NCBI GenBank assembly: GCA_003165135.1
Contig: PLSN01000170.1
Span: 1-16,897, forward strand
Direction of reading: 5' to 3'
Source of the DNA: Bacteroidota bacterium
GTDB lineage: Bacteria; Bacteroidota; Bacteroidia; Chitinophagales; LD1
Length of the DNA: 16,897 nt
Shown here one piece after another: positions 1 to 7,700 of this stretch. The position numbers were made by a program, and so were the translations under genes. Position 1 is the first letter of the stretch; the number at the start of each line of letters is the position of its first letter. The notes under the pieces were generated by a model. That model was not told the origin of the DNA. It was given only the letters and a program-made list of their open reading frames with translations, and did no database searches.

Positions 1-1
1 C

Positions 2-712
2 GTATTCGAAGGATATGAACTCAACAAAGACTATGATAAAAACGTACAGGAGTTGAAAGACTATTTCGCGGAGGCAAAGTCGTATGCCGCCATTGCTCAT
101 GAAAAAAAGAACCTTCGCTTTGAGGCGATGAAAAAGCTTTTTACAGAGAAACAAAATCTATATGTGCGTGTGGGATATGTCAAAGAGATGCTTCATGTGA
201 TAGACTTCGCGCAAAGTATGGGACTGAATATTGTACTCGTAGGCGCAGCGGATTCATATATGATAGCAGATATACTGGCGGCAAAGAAAATACCCGTGAT
301 ACTCCAGAAAACACACCAGCTTCCGTCATATGATGATGAAGACATTCAGCAGCCGTATAAAACTCCTGCAATACTCCAGCAGGCGGGAGTGCTGTTTGCG
401 CTGAGCATAGGCGGCTTCTGGCAGGAGCGAAACCTGATGTTTGAAGCAGGCACAGCTTCTGCTTATGGCCTCAGCAAAGAACAAGCCCTTGCCGCTATCA
501 CAGCAAACTCCGCCAAGATCCTCAAGCTCGACAGCCGTATCGGTACAATAGAAAAAGGCAAGGATGCCAGCATCATCATATCAGACGGCGACCTGCTCGA
601 TATGCGCTCATCGAATATCACACTGGCATTCATTGATGGCCGTCAGATCGATCTGGACAATAAGCAGAAAGAACTCTACAGAAAATTTTCGCAGAAATAT
701 TTCGGAAAGTAG
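2..712 (+). CDS. Amidohydrolase-family protein, C-terminal part (5' end outside window)
   Basis: The frame is open from base 2 with no stop, so this is the last 236 residues of a gene that starts upstream; the TTG at 53 is only an internal codon. The ending ANSAKILKLDSRIGTIEKGKD, followed by an ASIIISDGDLLD stretch, matches the NPAKILGL-DRIGSIEVGKDAD block that closes imidazolonepropionase-like amidohydrolases, where the barrel runs into the C-terminal beta-sandwich. FEAGTASAYGLSKEQAL just before it is also typical. The residues where the family normally has the metal-binding Asp at the end of barrel strand 8 read LSIGGFW, with no Asp. This resembles divergent Bacteroidota paralogues that often sit beside a canonical copy. 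The substrate cannot be deduced, and the N-terminal metal ligands and any signal peptide are not visible. The family call is firm; catalytic competence is uncertain. Confidence 0.82.
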   Translation, partial: VFEGYELNKDYDKNVQELKDYFAEAKSYAAIAHEKKNLRFEAMKKLFTEKQNLYVRVGYVKEMLHVIDFAQSMGLNIVLVGAADSYMIADILAAKKIPVILQKTHQLPSYDDEDIQQPYKTPAILQQAGVLFALSIGGFWQERNLMFEAGTASAYGLSKEQALAAITANSAKILKLDSRIGTIEKGKDASIIISDGDLLDMRSSNITLAFIDGRQIDLDNKQKELYRKFSQKYFGK

Positions 713-713
713 C

Positions 714-776
714 TTGTAGGGACAGGTCGTGACCTGTCTCACTTTTCACAGGACAGGTCACGACCTGTCCCTACAA
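714..776. repeat. Nested perfect palindrome (REP-like intergenic element)
   Basis: Two 25-bp arms, 714-738 and 752-776, are exact reverse complements separated by a 13-bp loop (739-751). Each arm contains a smaller palindrome, GACAGGTC-GT-GACCTGTC on the left and GACAGGTC-AC-GACCTGTC on the right. The element can therefore form one long hairpin or two short ones (cruciform-like). It begins 2 bp after the amidohydrolase stop codon. It could act as a transcript-end hairpin, although no T-tract follows, or be a mobile REP-type element. Similar sequences are, as far as I recall, widely dispersed in Bacteroidota genomes; this was not checked. Confidence 0.85.
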
Positions 777-778
777 CA

Positions 779-809
779 TTTGTTCTTTCAGAAACAATAC
801 GTATTTTTA
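779..809 (+). promoter_or_regulatory. Probable Bacteroidota sigma promoter for crcB
   Basis: TTTG at 779-782 is followed after 19 bp by TATTTTTA at 802-809. The Bacteroidota housekeeping consensus is a -33 TTTG (or TTG) and a -7 TAnnTTTG about 19-20 bp apart. Only the last base of the -7 box deviates. Transcription would start around 814-816, almost exactly at the first base of the fluoride aptamer, and that independent agreement supports the call. Confidence 0.55.
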
Positions 810-815
810 TCCCAA

Positions 816-922
816 GGAAATGGTGTCTTCCTATTTAACCGTCTCGGCTGAGCCGAGGCTAATGGCGCCTACAAACAGGATTAAATAATCAGCGGAGCAT
901 TCGCATTAAATTGTTTGTAGGT
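816..922 (+). promoter_or_regulatory. Fluoride riboswitch (crcB motif), apparently controlling translation
   Basis: The leader folds like known fluoride aptamers. One helix is GGAA (816-819) with TTCC (828-831). A closing helix is GGTGTC (822-827) with GGCGCC (864-869), including two G-U pairs. A third hairpin is GTCTCGGC (841-848), loop TGA, GCCGAGGC (852-859). Unpaired joints are AT (820-821), TATTTAACC (832-840) and TAAT (860-863). This is the same helix order and spacing as I recall for the Thermotoga petrophila and Pseudomonas syringae aptamers; the joint normally reads TGAT, so one base differs. The next gene is crcB, the classic target. Downstream, CCTACAAACA (868-877) pairs exactly with TGTTTGTAGG (912-921), ending one base before the crcB ATG. 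Bases 868-869 belong to both helices, so fluoride binding should weaken the start-codon hairpin. No T-tract follows, so control of translation is the inference. Confidence 0.85.
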
Positions 923-1297
923 ATGAAAAAAATAATAATACTCGTCGGGATCGGAGGAATGATAGGCAGCATAGCACGCTATCTTACTTCGACTTATTTC
1001 ACCAAGGCATTTCCATCAGCTTTTCCTTATGGCACTTTTGCTGTCAATATTTTTGGCTGTTTAGTGATCGGCATTATTTACGGTCTTACTGAACGCTATA
1101 ATTGGTTCACGAGTGATTGGAGGCTTTTTCTCGCTACGGGTTTCTGCGGTGGCTACACTACCTTCTCTTCTTTTGCGATTGAAAATGTGCAGCTATTACA
1201 GCAGGGCAACTATTTCACCTTTGGTTTATACAGCATTAGTAGTTTCACCCTTGGGCTGATCGCTGTTTACATAGGCTTTACATTGGGAAAGATATAG
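923..1297 (+). CDS. crcB: Fluoride ion exporter CrcB/FluC
   Basis: A 124-residue inner-membrane protein of usual family length. FluC proteins form antiparallel dual-topology dimers that let fluoride leave the cytoplasm. It has four hydrophobic segments (about residues 3-22, 36-54, 66-90 and 99-121). Family hallmarks are GGMIGSIARY (11-20), the pore Asn in FAVNIFG (N42), and GGYTTFSSF (76-84), which carries the two fluoride-lining phenylalanines. I chose the ATG at 923 over an in-frame TTG at 911 because the TTG lies inside the leader hairpin, and MKKIIILVGIGG is a normal FluC start. No good Shine-Dalgarno sequence is present, which is common in Bacteroidota. The gene appears monocistronic and governed by the upstream fluoride riboswitch. 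Confidence in the function is high. Confidence 0.95.
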   Translation: MKKIIILVGIGGMIGSIARYLTSTYFTKAFPSAFPYGTFAVNIFGCLVIGIIYGLTERYNWFTSDWRLFLATGFCGGYTTFSSFAIENVQLLQQGNYFTFGLYSISSFTLGLIAVYIGFTLGKI

Positions 1298-1340
1298 CAT
1301 TTATATTTACACAATTCACATATAAGGCCACTTTCATGAC

Positions 1341-1398
1341 AGTTTCCTGTTGATTTGCTTAAAAAGAAGGAAACTTTTGAACCTTTTTTTGTTTCCTG
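1341..1398. promoter_or_regulatory. GTTTCCTG repeats flanking the tetR promoter (candidate operator)
   Basis: AGTTTCCT (1341-1348) is the exact inverse of AGGAAACT (1368-1375). A third, direct copy, GTTTCCTG, lies at 1391-1398; it begins at the last base of the -33 TTTG and fills the start of the promoter spacer. TetR regulators commonly bind inverted repeats at their own promoters, so these are candidate sites for the downstream regulator. The 19-bp gap inside the inverted pair is wider than most TetR operators, so the assignment is tentative. Confidence 0.35.
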
Positions 1399-1419
1399 CG
1401 TTTTTTGATGTTACATTTG
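1388..1419 (+). promoter_or_regulatory. Probable promoter of the tetR-tolC-hlyD-RND operon
   Basis: TTTG (1388-1391), 20 bp, then TACATTTG (1412-1419), a perfect match to the Bacteroidota -7 consensus TAnnTTTG. Transcription would start near 1424-1426. This rules out the upstream ATG at 1408 and supports the start at 1438. Confidence 0.65.
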
Positions 1420-1437
1420 CGGCCCGCATCAGAAAAA

Positions 1438-2055
1438 ATGAGTCAACTCAATAATATCATTACTAAGAGTGCCGAACTCTTTCTCCGCTATGGGGTCAAG
1501 AACCTCACTATGGATGAGATAGCCAGGCAGCTGGGTATGTCTAAGAAGACGATCTATCTCTATGTGGCCAATAAATCTGATCTGATACAGAAAGTGATGC
1601 AGGCACATCTGGACAAAGAGGACAGCTTCATCAAAGAGGTGCAGAAGACCTCAAAGAATGCCCTGGAGGAAAACCTGAGGACAATGACATTCATGTGTGA
1701 AGATCTCCAAGGATTTAATAGTACTGTTTTTTTTGAGCTGCAAAAATATTATCCCGAGTCATACGCCTTATTTAACGAGCATAGGGAAAAGGTGGCTCTG
1801 CGGCGCATCCTCAATAACCTGAAGGCGGGTATAAAAGAGGGCCTGTACCGCAAAGATATAGATACAGAGATCGTGAGCCGGATATTCGTCTCGGCGCTGG
1901 ATATACTGACAGACCAGCAGCGGTTTCCGTCGAAGAAGTATCATTTTTATAATTTATATAAAGAATTTGTCAATTATCATCTCGGGGGAATACTGACACC
2001 TAAGGGAGTGACATACTTAGAACAAAGTAAACTACTGAAATCACTAATGCCATGA
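1438..2055 (+). CDS. TetR-family transcriptional regulator of the efflux operon
   Basis: A 205-residue repressor-type protein. The N-terminal domain shows the TetR helix-turn-helix: AELFLRYGVKNLTMDEIARQ followed by LGMSKKTIYLYVANKSDL (about residues 12-49), including the nearly invariant K-TIY-Y--NK-DL block. The rest is the alpha-helical ligand-binding and dimerisation domain, which is not conserved in sequence, so the inducer is unknown. A longer reading from ATG 1408 or TTG 1405 is possible, but those codons lie upstream of or inside the promoter, so ATG 1438 is preferred. Its stop overlaps the start of the tolC-like gene (ATGA at 2052-2055), which implies translational coupling. As first gene of the operon it probably represses its own transcription and that of the pump until a toxic compound binds. 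That is inference from the arrangement. Confidence 0.9.
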   Translation: MSQLNNIITKSAELFLRYGVKNLTMDEIARQLGMSKKTIYLYVANKSDLIQKVMQAHLDKEDSFIKEVQKTSKNALEENLRTMTFMCEDLQGFNSTVFFELQKYYPESYALFNEHREKVALRRILNNLKAGIKEGLYRKDIDTEIVSRIFVSALDILTDQQRFPSKKYHFYNLYKEFVNYHLGGILTPKGVTYLEQSKLLKSLMP

Positions 2056-3413
2056 GGAAAATATTAATACTAGCTGTCATTTTTCTGAGCTTCTACCAGC
2101 TACCGGCACAGTCGGGGTTCAAGACATATTCCCTCAAGCAAGCGGTAGAATATGGTATCCAGAATAATATCGCAGCAAAAAATGCCAAGCTCAGCGAGAC
2201 GGAAGCTGTAGCAAAAAATCATGAACTATTATCTATAGGACTACCCCAGATCGGAGCTGAATTTGACTATCAGTATTATATGATCAAGCCAACAAGTCCT
2301 GCTTTCGCACAAGATCTTACTCTTTTTGGACTACCAGCAGGCACTAAAATATATTTTAACCTAAACAATAATATTAATACCGGGGTGACCCTAAATCAGC
2401 TCGTATATGATACCAGGTTTTTTATTGGGATACAGACATTCAAGCATTTGATAACATTGTCACAGCAGACTTCTGCACTCACTGTGCAGGACATCAGATA
2501 TAACATCATGAAGGGCTATTATGAAGTTCAGGCCGCCAAAGAAATCATTCGTGTGCTTGACTCCAATCTTGTCATTATTCAAAAACTATTGCATGACACG
2601 CGGGAAACTTATAAAGAAGGTTTGATAGAAGAGACTGATGTGGACAGGCTGGAGCTAGGTGAGTCGACGCTTAAAAGCCAGATCAATAACACAAAAAATC
2701 TCTATGATCTAGGTATGGCATCGCTCAAATATAATATGGGGTTGCAACTAACTGATCAAATAGCCCTGACAGATGACATAGTGTCACTACGTAAACAAAT
2801 CGCAGATGCTGCTCCAAGCTCATTTGACCCTAATCAACGTATAGAGGCTCAACTGATACAAACGTCTATCACACTCAAAACTTACGATAAAAAACAAAGA
2901 CAGGCAGGGTATTACCCTGCATTATATGGTTTCGCAAATCTAGGCGCCGGGTCTCAGGTAAATTATTTTCATGATTTTTTTACAAGAGAGAACCTGGGTA
3001 ATGGTCAATCAGCCAGCAACTGGTTTGATCAGGCATATGTGGGCTTCACTCTCAAGATACCAATATACGATGGCGGACAGAAGGAGGCATCAGTCAAACA
3101 AGCCAAGATAGAATTGCAGAAAGCCAATAATGATCTGGAGAATTTCAAAAATCAATCAACACTACAGGTCGATGCAGCTAAAACCACATTCGGTACAAAT
3201 CTTATCGAAGAGCAGAATGCAAAAGAAAGCATGAGGCTGAATAATAAGATATTCAGCAAGACTGAGACGAAATATAAAGAAGGCGTGAGCTCCAGTTTTG
3301 AATTGATACAGACACAACAGGATCAGACCACCAATCTGATAAGGTACTATACTGCTGTGAAAAATGTACTGACCTCACGCGCTGATCTCGACAAAGCATT
3401 AGGAATACAATAA
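2052..3413 (+). CDS. TolC-family outer-membrane efflux protein
   Basis: 453 residues, a normal length for the outer-membrane factor of a tripartite pump. A signal peptide (residues 1 to about 20, MRKILILAVIFLSFYQLPAQ) targets it to the periplasm. Two outer-membrane-efflux repeats follow: an early LKQAVEYGIQNNIAAKNAKL segment (about 28-47) and a late one with long helices (QAKIELQKANNDLENFKNQS; ETKYKEGVSSSFELIQTQQD). The YKEG..(E/S)..(L)..Q pattern seen before both helix ends is typical of TolC homologues (YKEGLIEETDVDRLEL and YKEGVSSSFELIQTQ). It forms the trimeric channel that carries substrates across the outer membrane. The start is fixed by the 4-bp overlap with tetR. The membrane-fusion gene begins 24 bp after its stop. 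Confidence 0.92.
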   Translation: MRKILILAVIFLSFYQLPAQSGFKTYSLKQAVEYGIQNNIAAKNAKLSETEAVAKNHELLSIGLPQIGAEFDYQYYMIKPTSPAFAQDLTLFGLPAGTKIYFNLNNNINTGVTLNQLVYDTRFFIGIQTFKHLITLSQQTSALTVQDIRYNIMKGYYEVQAAKEIIRVLDSNLVIIQKLLHDTRETYKEGLIEETDVDRLELGESTLKSQINNTKNLYDLGMASLKYNMGLQLTDQIALTDDIVSLRKQIADAAPSSFDPNQRIEAQLIQTSITLKTYDKKQRQAGYYPALYGFANLGAGSQVNYFHDFFTRENLGNGQSASNWFDQAYVGFTLKIPIYDGGQKEASVKQAKIELQKANNDLENFKNQSTLQVDAAKTTFGTNLIEEQNAKESMRLNNKIFSKTETKYKEGVSSSFELIQTQQDQTTNLIRYYTAVKNVLTSRADLDKALGIQ

Positions 3414-3437
3414 AACAACAAAGAAATAAATCAAGAT

Positions 3438-4574
3438 ATGAAACATCAAAGACTATCGGTACTGGCACTGACAGTGATGCTATTGGCAGCTTGTACAGGT
3501 GGAGAGAAGCAGGACCTCGCCGCAAAAAAGAAAGAACTATCAGATCTCAAAGGTAAAGACAGAGATATCACAGCCAGAATAATTGTGCTCGAAAAAGAGA
3601 TAGCCAAACTGGATACAACTATGAAGATAGCTGCCAAGACCAAACTGGTAGGTGTGGATACCTTAGAGCCGGTCACTTTCAAACATTATGTAGAAATAGA
3701 GGGCCAGGTAGATGCTAAAGAAAATGCACTCGCCCTACAGCTCGCTCCGGGTGTGGTGACAGCGATATTGGTCAATGTCGGCGATCACGTGCGCAAAGGA
3801 CAGGTGCTGTTCACCACCGATGCGAGCGCTACAGAAGCGCAGATCGCTACGGTAAAAACCCAATTGTCCCTCGCAACTACAGTGTATGAAAAGCAAGCAC
3901 GCCTCTGGAAGGAAAACATCGGCAGCGAAGTACAATACCTTCAGGCCAAGACCAATAAAGAAGCTGCTGAGAGCCAGTTCGCACAATTGCAAAATGCAGT
4001 AGAGCTCACTAAATGTAAATCTCCGATAGATGGAGTGGTGGATGAGATACGTCTGAAGATAGGAGACATGGCGGCACCGTCGCAGGCTATGCCCGGTATC
4101 AGAGTGATCAATAACTCAAGCCTCGTGATCAAAGCTAAACTTAGTGATGCACAGATAGGATTACTTGAGGTAGGCGACTTAGTCGATGTCAATTTCCCAG
4201 ACATAAATAAAACCATCCAGTCTAAAGTTTCTTTCGTAGGGCAGGTGGTAGACAAACAGACACGTACCTTCAATGTAGAAGTGAAACTGGATAATAAGGG
4301 TGCTAACTACAAAACAAATATGATCGCCAAATTACTTATCAATGACGACACACAGCCGAATGTAATAACTATACCGACCAATACTATCCAGCAAAATGAA
4401 AACGGACAGAACTACGTGCTGGTGGCAGAAAATAATGTCGCAGTCAAAAAAATAATAGAAACGGGCAGTGAATATAACGGCACGACCGTAGTGAAAAAGG
4501 GACTAAGCAAGGGAGACAAGGTCATCAGCTTCGGATACAGCGAGGTGGTAGACGGACAGAACATTAGCTATTAA
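3438..4574 (+). CDS. RND efflux periplasmic adaptor (HlyD/MFP family) lipoprotein
   Basis: 378 residues. The N-terminus MKHQRLSVLALTVMLLAACT is a lipoprotein signal with lipobox LAAC and acylated Cys19, so it is anchored in the inner membrane facing the periplasm. Residues about 26-58 are charged heptads (KKKELSDLKGKDRDITARI), an extra coiled coil between anchor and core. The core has half of the biotinyl-lipoyl-like domain (LAPGVVTAILVNVGDHVRKG), an alpha-helical hairpin (about 130-195), the second lipoyl half (KSPIDGVVDEIRLKIGD), and beta-barrel and membrane-proximal domains containing GQVVDKQTRTFNVEV. Adaptors of this type bridge the RND permease and the TolC-like channel. The gene lies between these two partners in the operon; 145 bp containing inverted repeats separate it from the permease gene. 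Confidence 0.93.
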   Translation: MKHQRLSVLALTVMLLAACTGGEKQDLAAKKKELSDLKGKDRDITARIIVLEKEIAKLDTTMKIAAKTKLVGVDTLEPVTFKHYVEIEGQVDAKENALALQLAPGVVTAILVNVGDHVRKGQVLFTTDASATEAQIATVKTQLSLATTVYEKQARLWKENIGSEVQYLQAKTNKEAAESQFAQLQNAVELTKCKSPIDGVVDEIRLKIGDMAAPSQAMPGIRVINNSSLVIKAKLSDAQIGLLEVGDLVDVNFPDINKTIQSKVSFVGQVVDKQTRTFNVEVKLDNKGANYKTNMIAKLLINDDTQPNVITIPTNTIQQNENGQNYVLVAENNVAVKKIIETGSEYNGTTVVKKGLSKGDKVISFGYSEVVDGQNISY

Positions 4575-4575
4575 G

Positions 4576-4606
4576 CACCCCTCCCATCCTCCCCAAAGGG
4601 GAGGTG
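4576..4606 (+). repeat. C-rich dispersed repeat, copy 1, with hairpin
   Basis: Begins one base after the adaptor stop codon. It reads CACCCCTCCCATCC and then CTCCCCAAAGGGGAG. A compact stem CCTCCCC/GGGGAGG with an AAA loop spans 4588-4604. It is related to the element at 4672-4705 read on the other strand. Sequences of the form ACCCCTCCC..CCCCAAAGGGGAGG are, from memory, common between genes in Bacteroidota. It could serve as a transcript-stabilising or attenuating hairpin. Confidence 0.6.
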
Positions 4607-4671
4607 TGAAAGAGTGTAGATGAATATTAAAGTATAAAAGGAAAAGAAACAATTAAACCCACTTTGTATTA

Positions 4672-4705
4672 GCCCTCCTGCTTTGGGGGAGGGTTGGGTG
4701 GGGGT
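4672..4705 (-). repeat. C-rich dispersed repeat, copy 2, inverted
   Basis: Read on the minus strand it starts GACCCCCACCCAACCCTCCC and continues CCAAAGCAGGAGGG, the same layout as copy 1 with several substitutions and an opposite orientation. CCCTCC at 4673-4678 can pair with the GGAGGG just downstream, and the two copies can also pair with each other in the mRNA. It ends 14 bp before the RND permease start codon and might influence its translation. Confidence 0.55.
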
Positions 4706-4719
4706 CAAAATATCATATC

Positions 4720-7700
4720 ATGATAAGCGCAGAAAGACTAAAAGAACTCCCTATAACCAGATGGTGTGTCAATAACCGCACCAGCATCTATATTTTTACC
4801 ATACTGGTGAGTGTGGCCGGGTTCTATATATACCAGAACCTTCCCAAAGAACTTTTCCCCGATGTGGTCATGCCGACCATATCTGTCACTACGATATATC
4901 CCGGTGCATCCCCTCAGGACATTGAAAACCTCATCACCAAGCCTCTCGAAAAACAACTGAAGTCTATATCCGGTATCAAAAAGATCACCAGCAACTCTAT
5001 GTCAGACTTCGGCCTGATAGTAGCCGAGTTTAACTCTGATCAGGATTCAAAACTATGTAAGCTCAAGGTCAAAGATGCAGTGGACAAAGGGAAAAAAGAC
5101 CTGCCATCCGATCTCAAGAATGATCCGCAGATACAGGAGTTTGATATATCCGAGCAGCCGATCATGAATATCAACTTGGCGGGAGACATTCCGCTTGAGC
5201 AACTAAAAAAATATGCCAAGAGCCTCAAGGATAAAATAGAGGGGATGAAGGAAATAACACGTGTAGACATCATAGGCGGCTATACACGTGAGATACATGT
5301 AGATGTAGATATGTACAAGATGACGGCATCGGGCATATCACTTTCCGACATCGAGAATGCCATAGCCCGCGAGAACTTGAACGTCTCCGGAGGTGAAGTA
5401 AGAGTGGGAGAGATGCGTCGTAACCTGAGGATCACCGGCGAGTTTACATCGCCTAACCAGATCGGCAATATAGTTGTACGTTCTTTCACCGGCAATCCGG
5501 CTTTTATCAAAGATATCGCTACTGTCACTGATTCACATGCTGACAAACAGGACTTCGCACGCCTCGATCACAAAACTGTCGTAACGCTCAATGTTATCAA
5601 GAGATCAGGCGAGAATCTACTCAACGCGACTGACCAGATATATGAGGTACTGGATGACTATAAGACCAATCAGTTTCCGCAAGGGCTGAAAGTACAAGTG
5701 ACAGGCGATACCTCTGAGAATACTCGCGTCCAGTTGCATGACCTTATCAATACCGTCATCATCGGCTTCGTGCTTGTGGTGTTTGTGTTGATGTTCTTCA
5801 TGGGTTTCCGCAATGCCTTCTTCGTAGGTCTCGCAGTACCGCTGTCATGTCTCATTGCATTCCTCTTTATGCCGGCGCTTGGTTTGACCATGAATGTGAT
5901 GGTGCTTTTCTCGCTACTTCTCGCACTAGGTATCATAGTAGATGATGCGATAGTGGTGATAGAAAATACGCACAGGATATTCCACGAAAACCATGACATG
6001 TCCGTGGCGCAGGCTGCGAAGTATGCAGCAGGTGAGGTCTTCCTACCGGTGCTCGCAGGTACACTGACCACACTGGCACCATTCTTCCCGCTGCTTTTCT
6101 GGCCGGGCATCATTGGTAAGTTTATGAAGAACCTGCCGATCACGCTGATCATTACGCTTGGCGCTTCATTGTTTGTGGCTTTCATCATCAATCCTGTTTT
6201 TGCGGCGAGCTTCATGAGCAAGGATGACAAAGCAAAATCAAACTTAAGAAACTATATCCCTTGGTTTATTTTCTTTGCACTAGTAGCTATTGTCGGATAT
6301 GTGACCAAGCATTTTGCAGTAGGAAACTTTGCTATATTCTTTGTCCTGCTAATGTTGCTGTATCATTTTGTATTGGATAGGGCTACTCAAACATGGCAGG
6401 ATAATGTATGGCCTAAATTCAGAAACTTATACCGCTCTGTTCTGAAAGTATTCATCAAGGGATACGGTCCATTATTGGTTCCTATTGGCGCATTTTTGAT
6501 GCTCATCCTGAGTGCATTTGTTTTATATCTGTCTAAACCTGTCGTTGAGCTTTTTCCTACAGGCGAGCCAAACTTCGTTTATATCTACTGCAAACTACCT
6601 ATGGGCACAGATGCTACCGTCACTGACTCTATCACACAGGGCATCGAAAAAAGAGTATATAAAGTAATCGGTGAACACAACCCAGATGTGACTTCTGTGA
6701 TCACGAATGTAGGCCTTGGTGCAGGCGACCCTCAGAACCCGGACAAGGTAGCAACGCCATATAAATCAAAAGTGACTGTGGCATTCAAGAAATATGCTGA
6801 CCGCAAAGACCCGCACACCACAAAATGGCTTGATTCGATCAGAAATGAATTTAAATCAGGTGTTGCTGGTGCCCAACTTTCAGTAGAGCAAGAGCGCAAC
6901 GGTCCACCGGTAGGCAAGGCGATAAATATTGAAATAAGTGGTGATGATTTTAAGGTATTGACCGATCTGCAAAATAAGATCACACAAAATATTGACAAAG
7001 CGAATATCAAAGGCATAGATGAGCTGAAGAGCGATCTGCAGATATCAAAACCTGAGATCACCGTAGTGCTCGACAATGAAAAACTGCAACGTGAAGGACT
7101 CTCTAAAGGACAGGTAGCAGGCGAACTCCGGACGGCCTTGTTTGGCAAAGAGGCATCAAAATTCAGAGATGTGGATGATGATATTCCGATACAGATACGT
7201 CTGAACAAAGAATACCGCCAGAATATCGACGAGCTTATGAACCTCAATATATCCTTCATGGACTTTGCTACAGGTTCATTTAGGCAAGTGCCTATAGCGT
7301 CCATCGCGACGATGAAGTATAGCAACTCATATAGTGTGATCAATCGCAAAAACCAAAAACGTGTCGTGACGCTGTCATCAGATGTGACAAATGGATATTC
7401 CGGCAACGACGTGGTAGCAAATATCCAGCAGGTGATAAACAATATGGATATACCTGAAGGCTATGAGGTGAAAATGACCGGTGAGCAGGAGCAGCAACAA
7501 GAGACAAGTTCATTCCTGGGAGTAGCATTCGCACTTGCGCTTGCACTCATGCTCATGATCATGGTGACACAGTTTGACTCAGCTATCAAGCCTCTCATTA
7601 TTGGCACTACAGTACTGTTTAGTTTGATCGGTGTATTCCTCGGCAATGCGATATTCCACATGAAGTTCTCAGTGGTGATGACAGGTGTGGGATTCTTTGC

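Noticed and set aside
714..776. Reading the nested palindrome as a CRISPR repeat
   Set aside because: Only two arms facing each other with a 13-bp gap; no array of direct repeats and no cas genes.
911..922. TTG at 911 as the crcB start
   Set aside because: It lies in the paired arm of the leader hairpin and would add MFVG before a normal FluC N-terminus; ATG 923 fits better.
1405..1437. TTG 1405 or ATG 1408 as the tetR start
   Set aside because: Both are upstream of the predicted transcription start and overlap the promoter spacer and -7 box.
5670..6230. 186-codon open frame on the minus strand within the RND gene
   Set aside because: It is antisense to conserved permease motifs, including the DD proton-relay site, and has the low-complexity composition of a shadow frame. 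The same applies to 6732-7442 minus.
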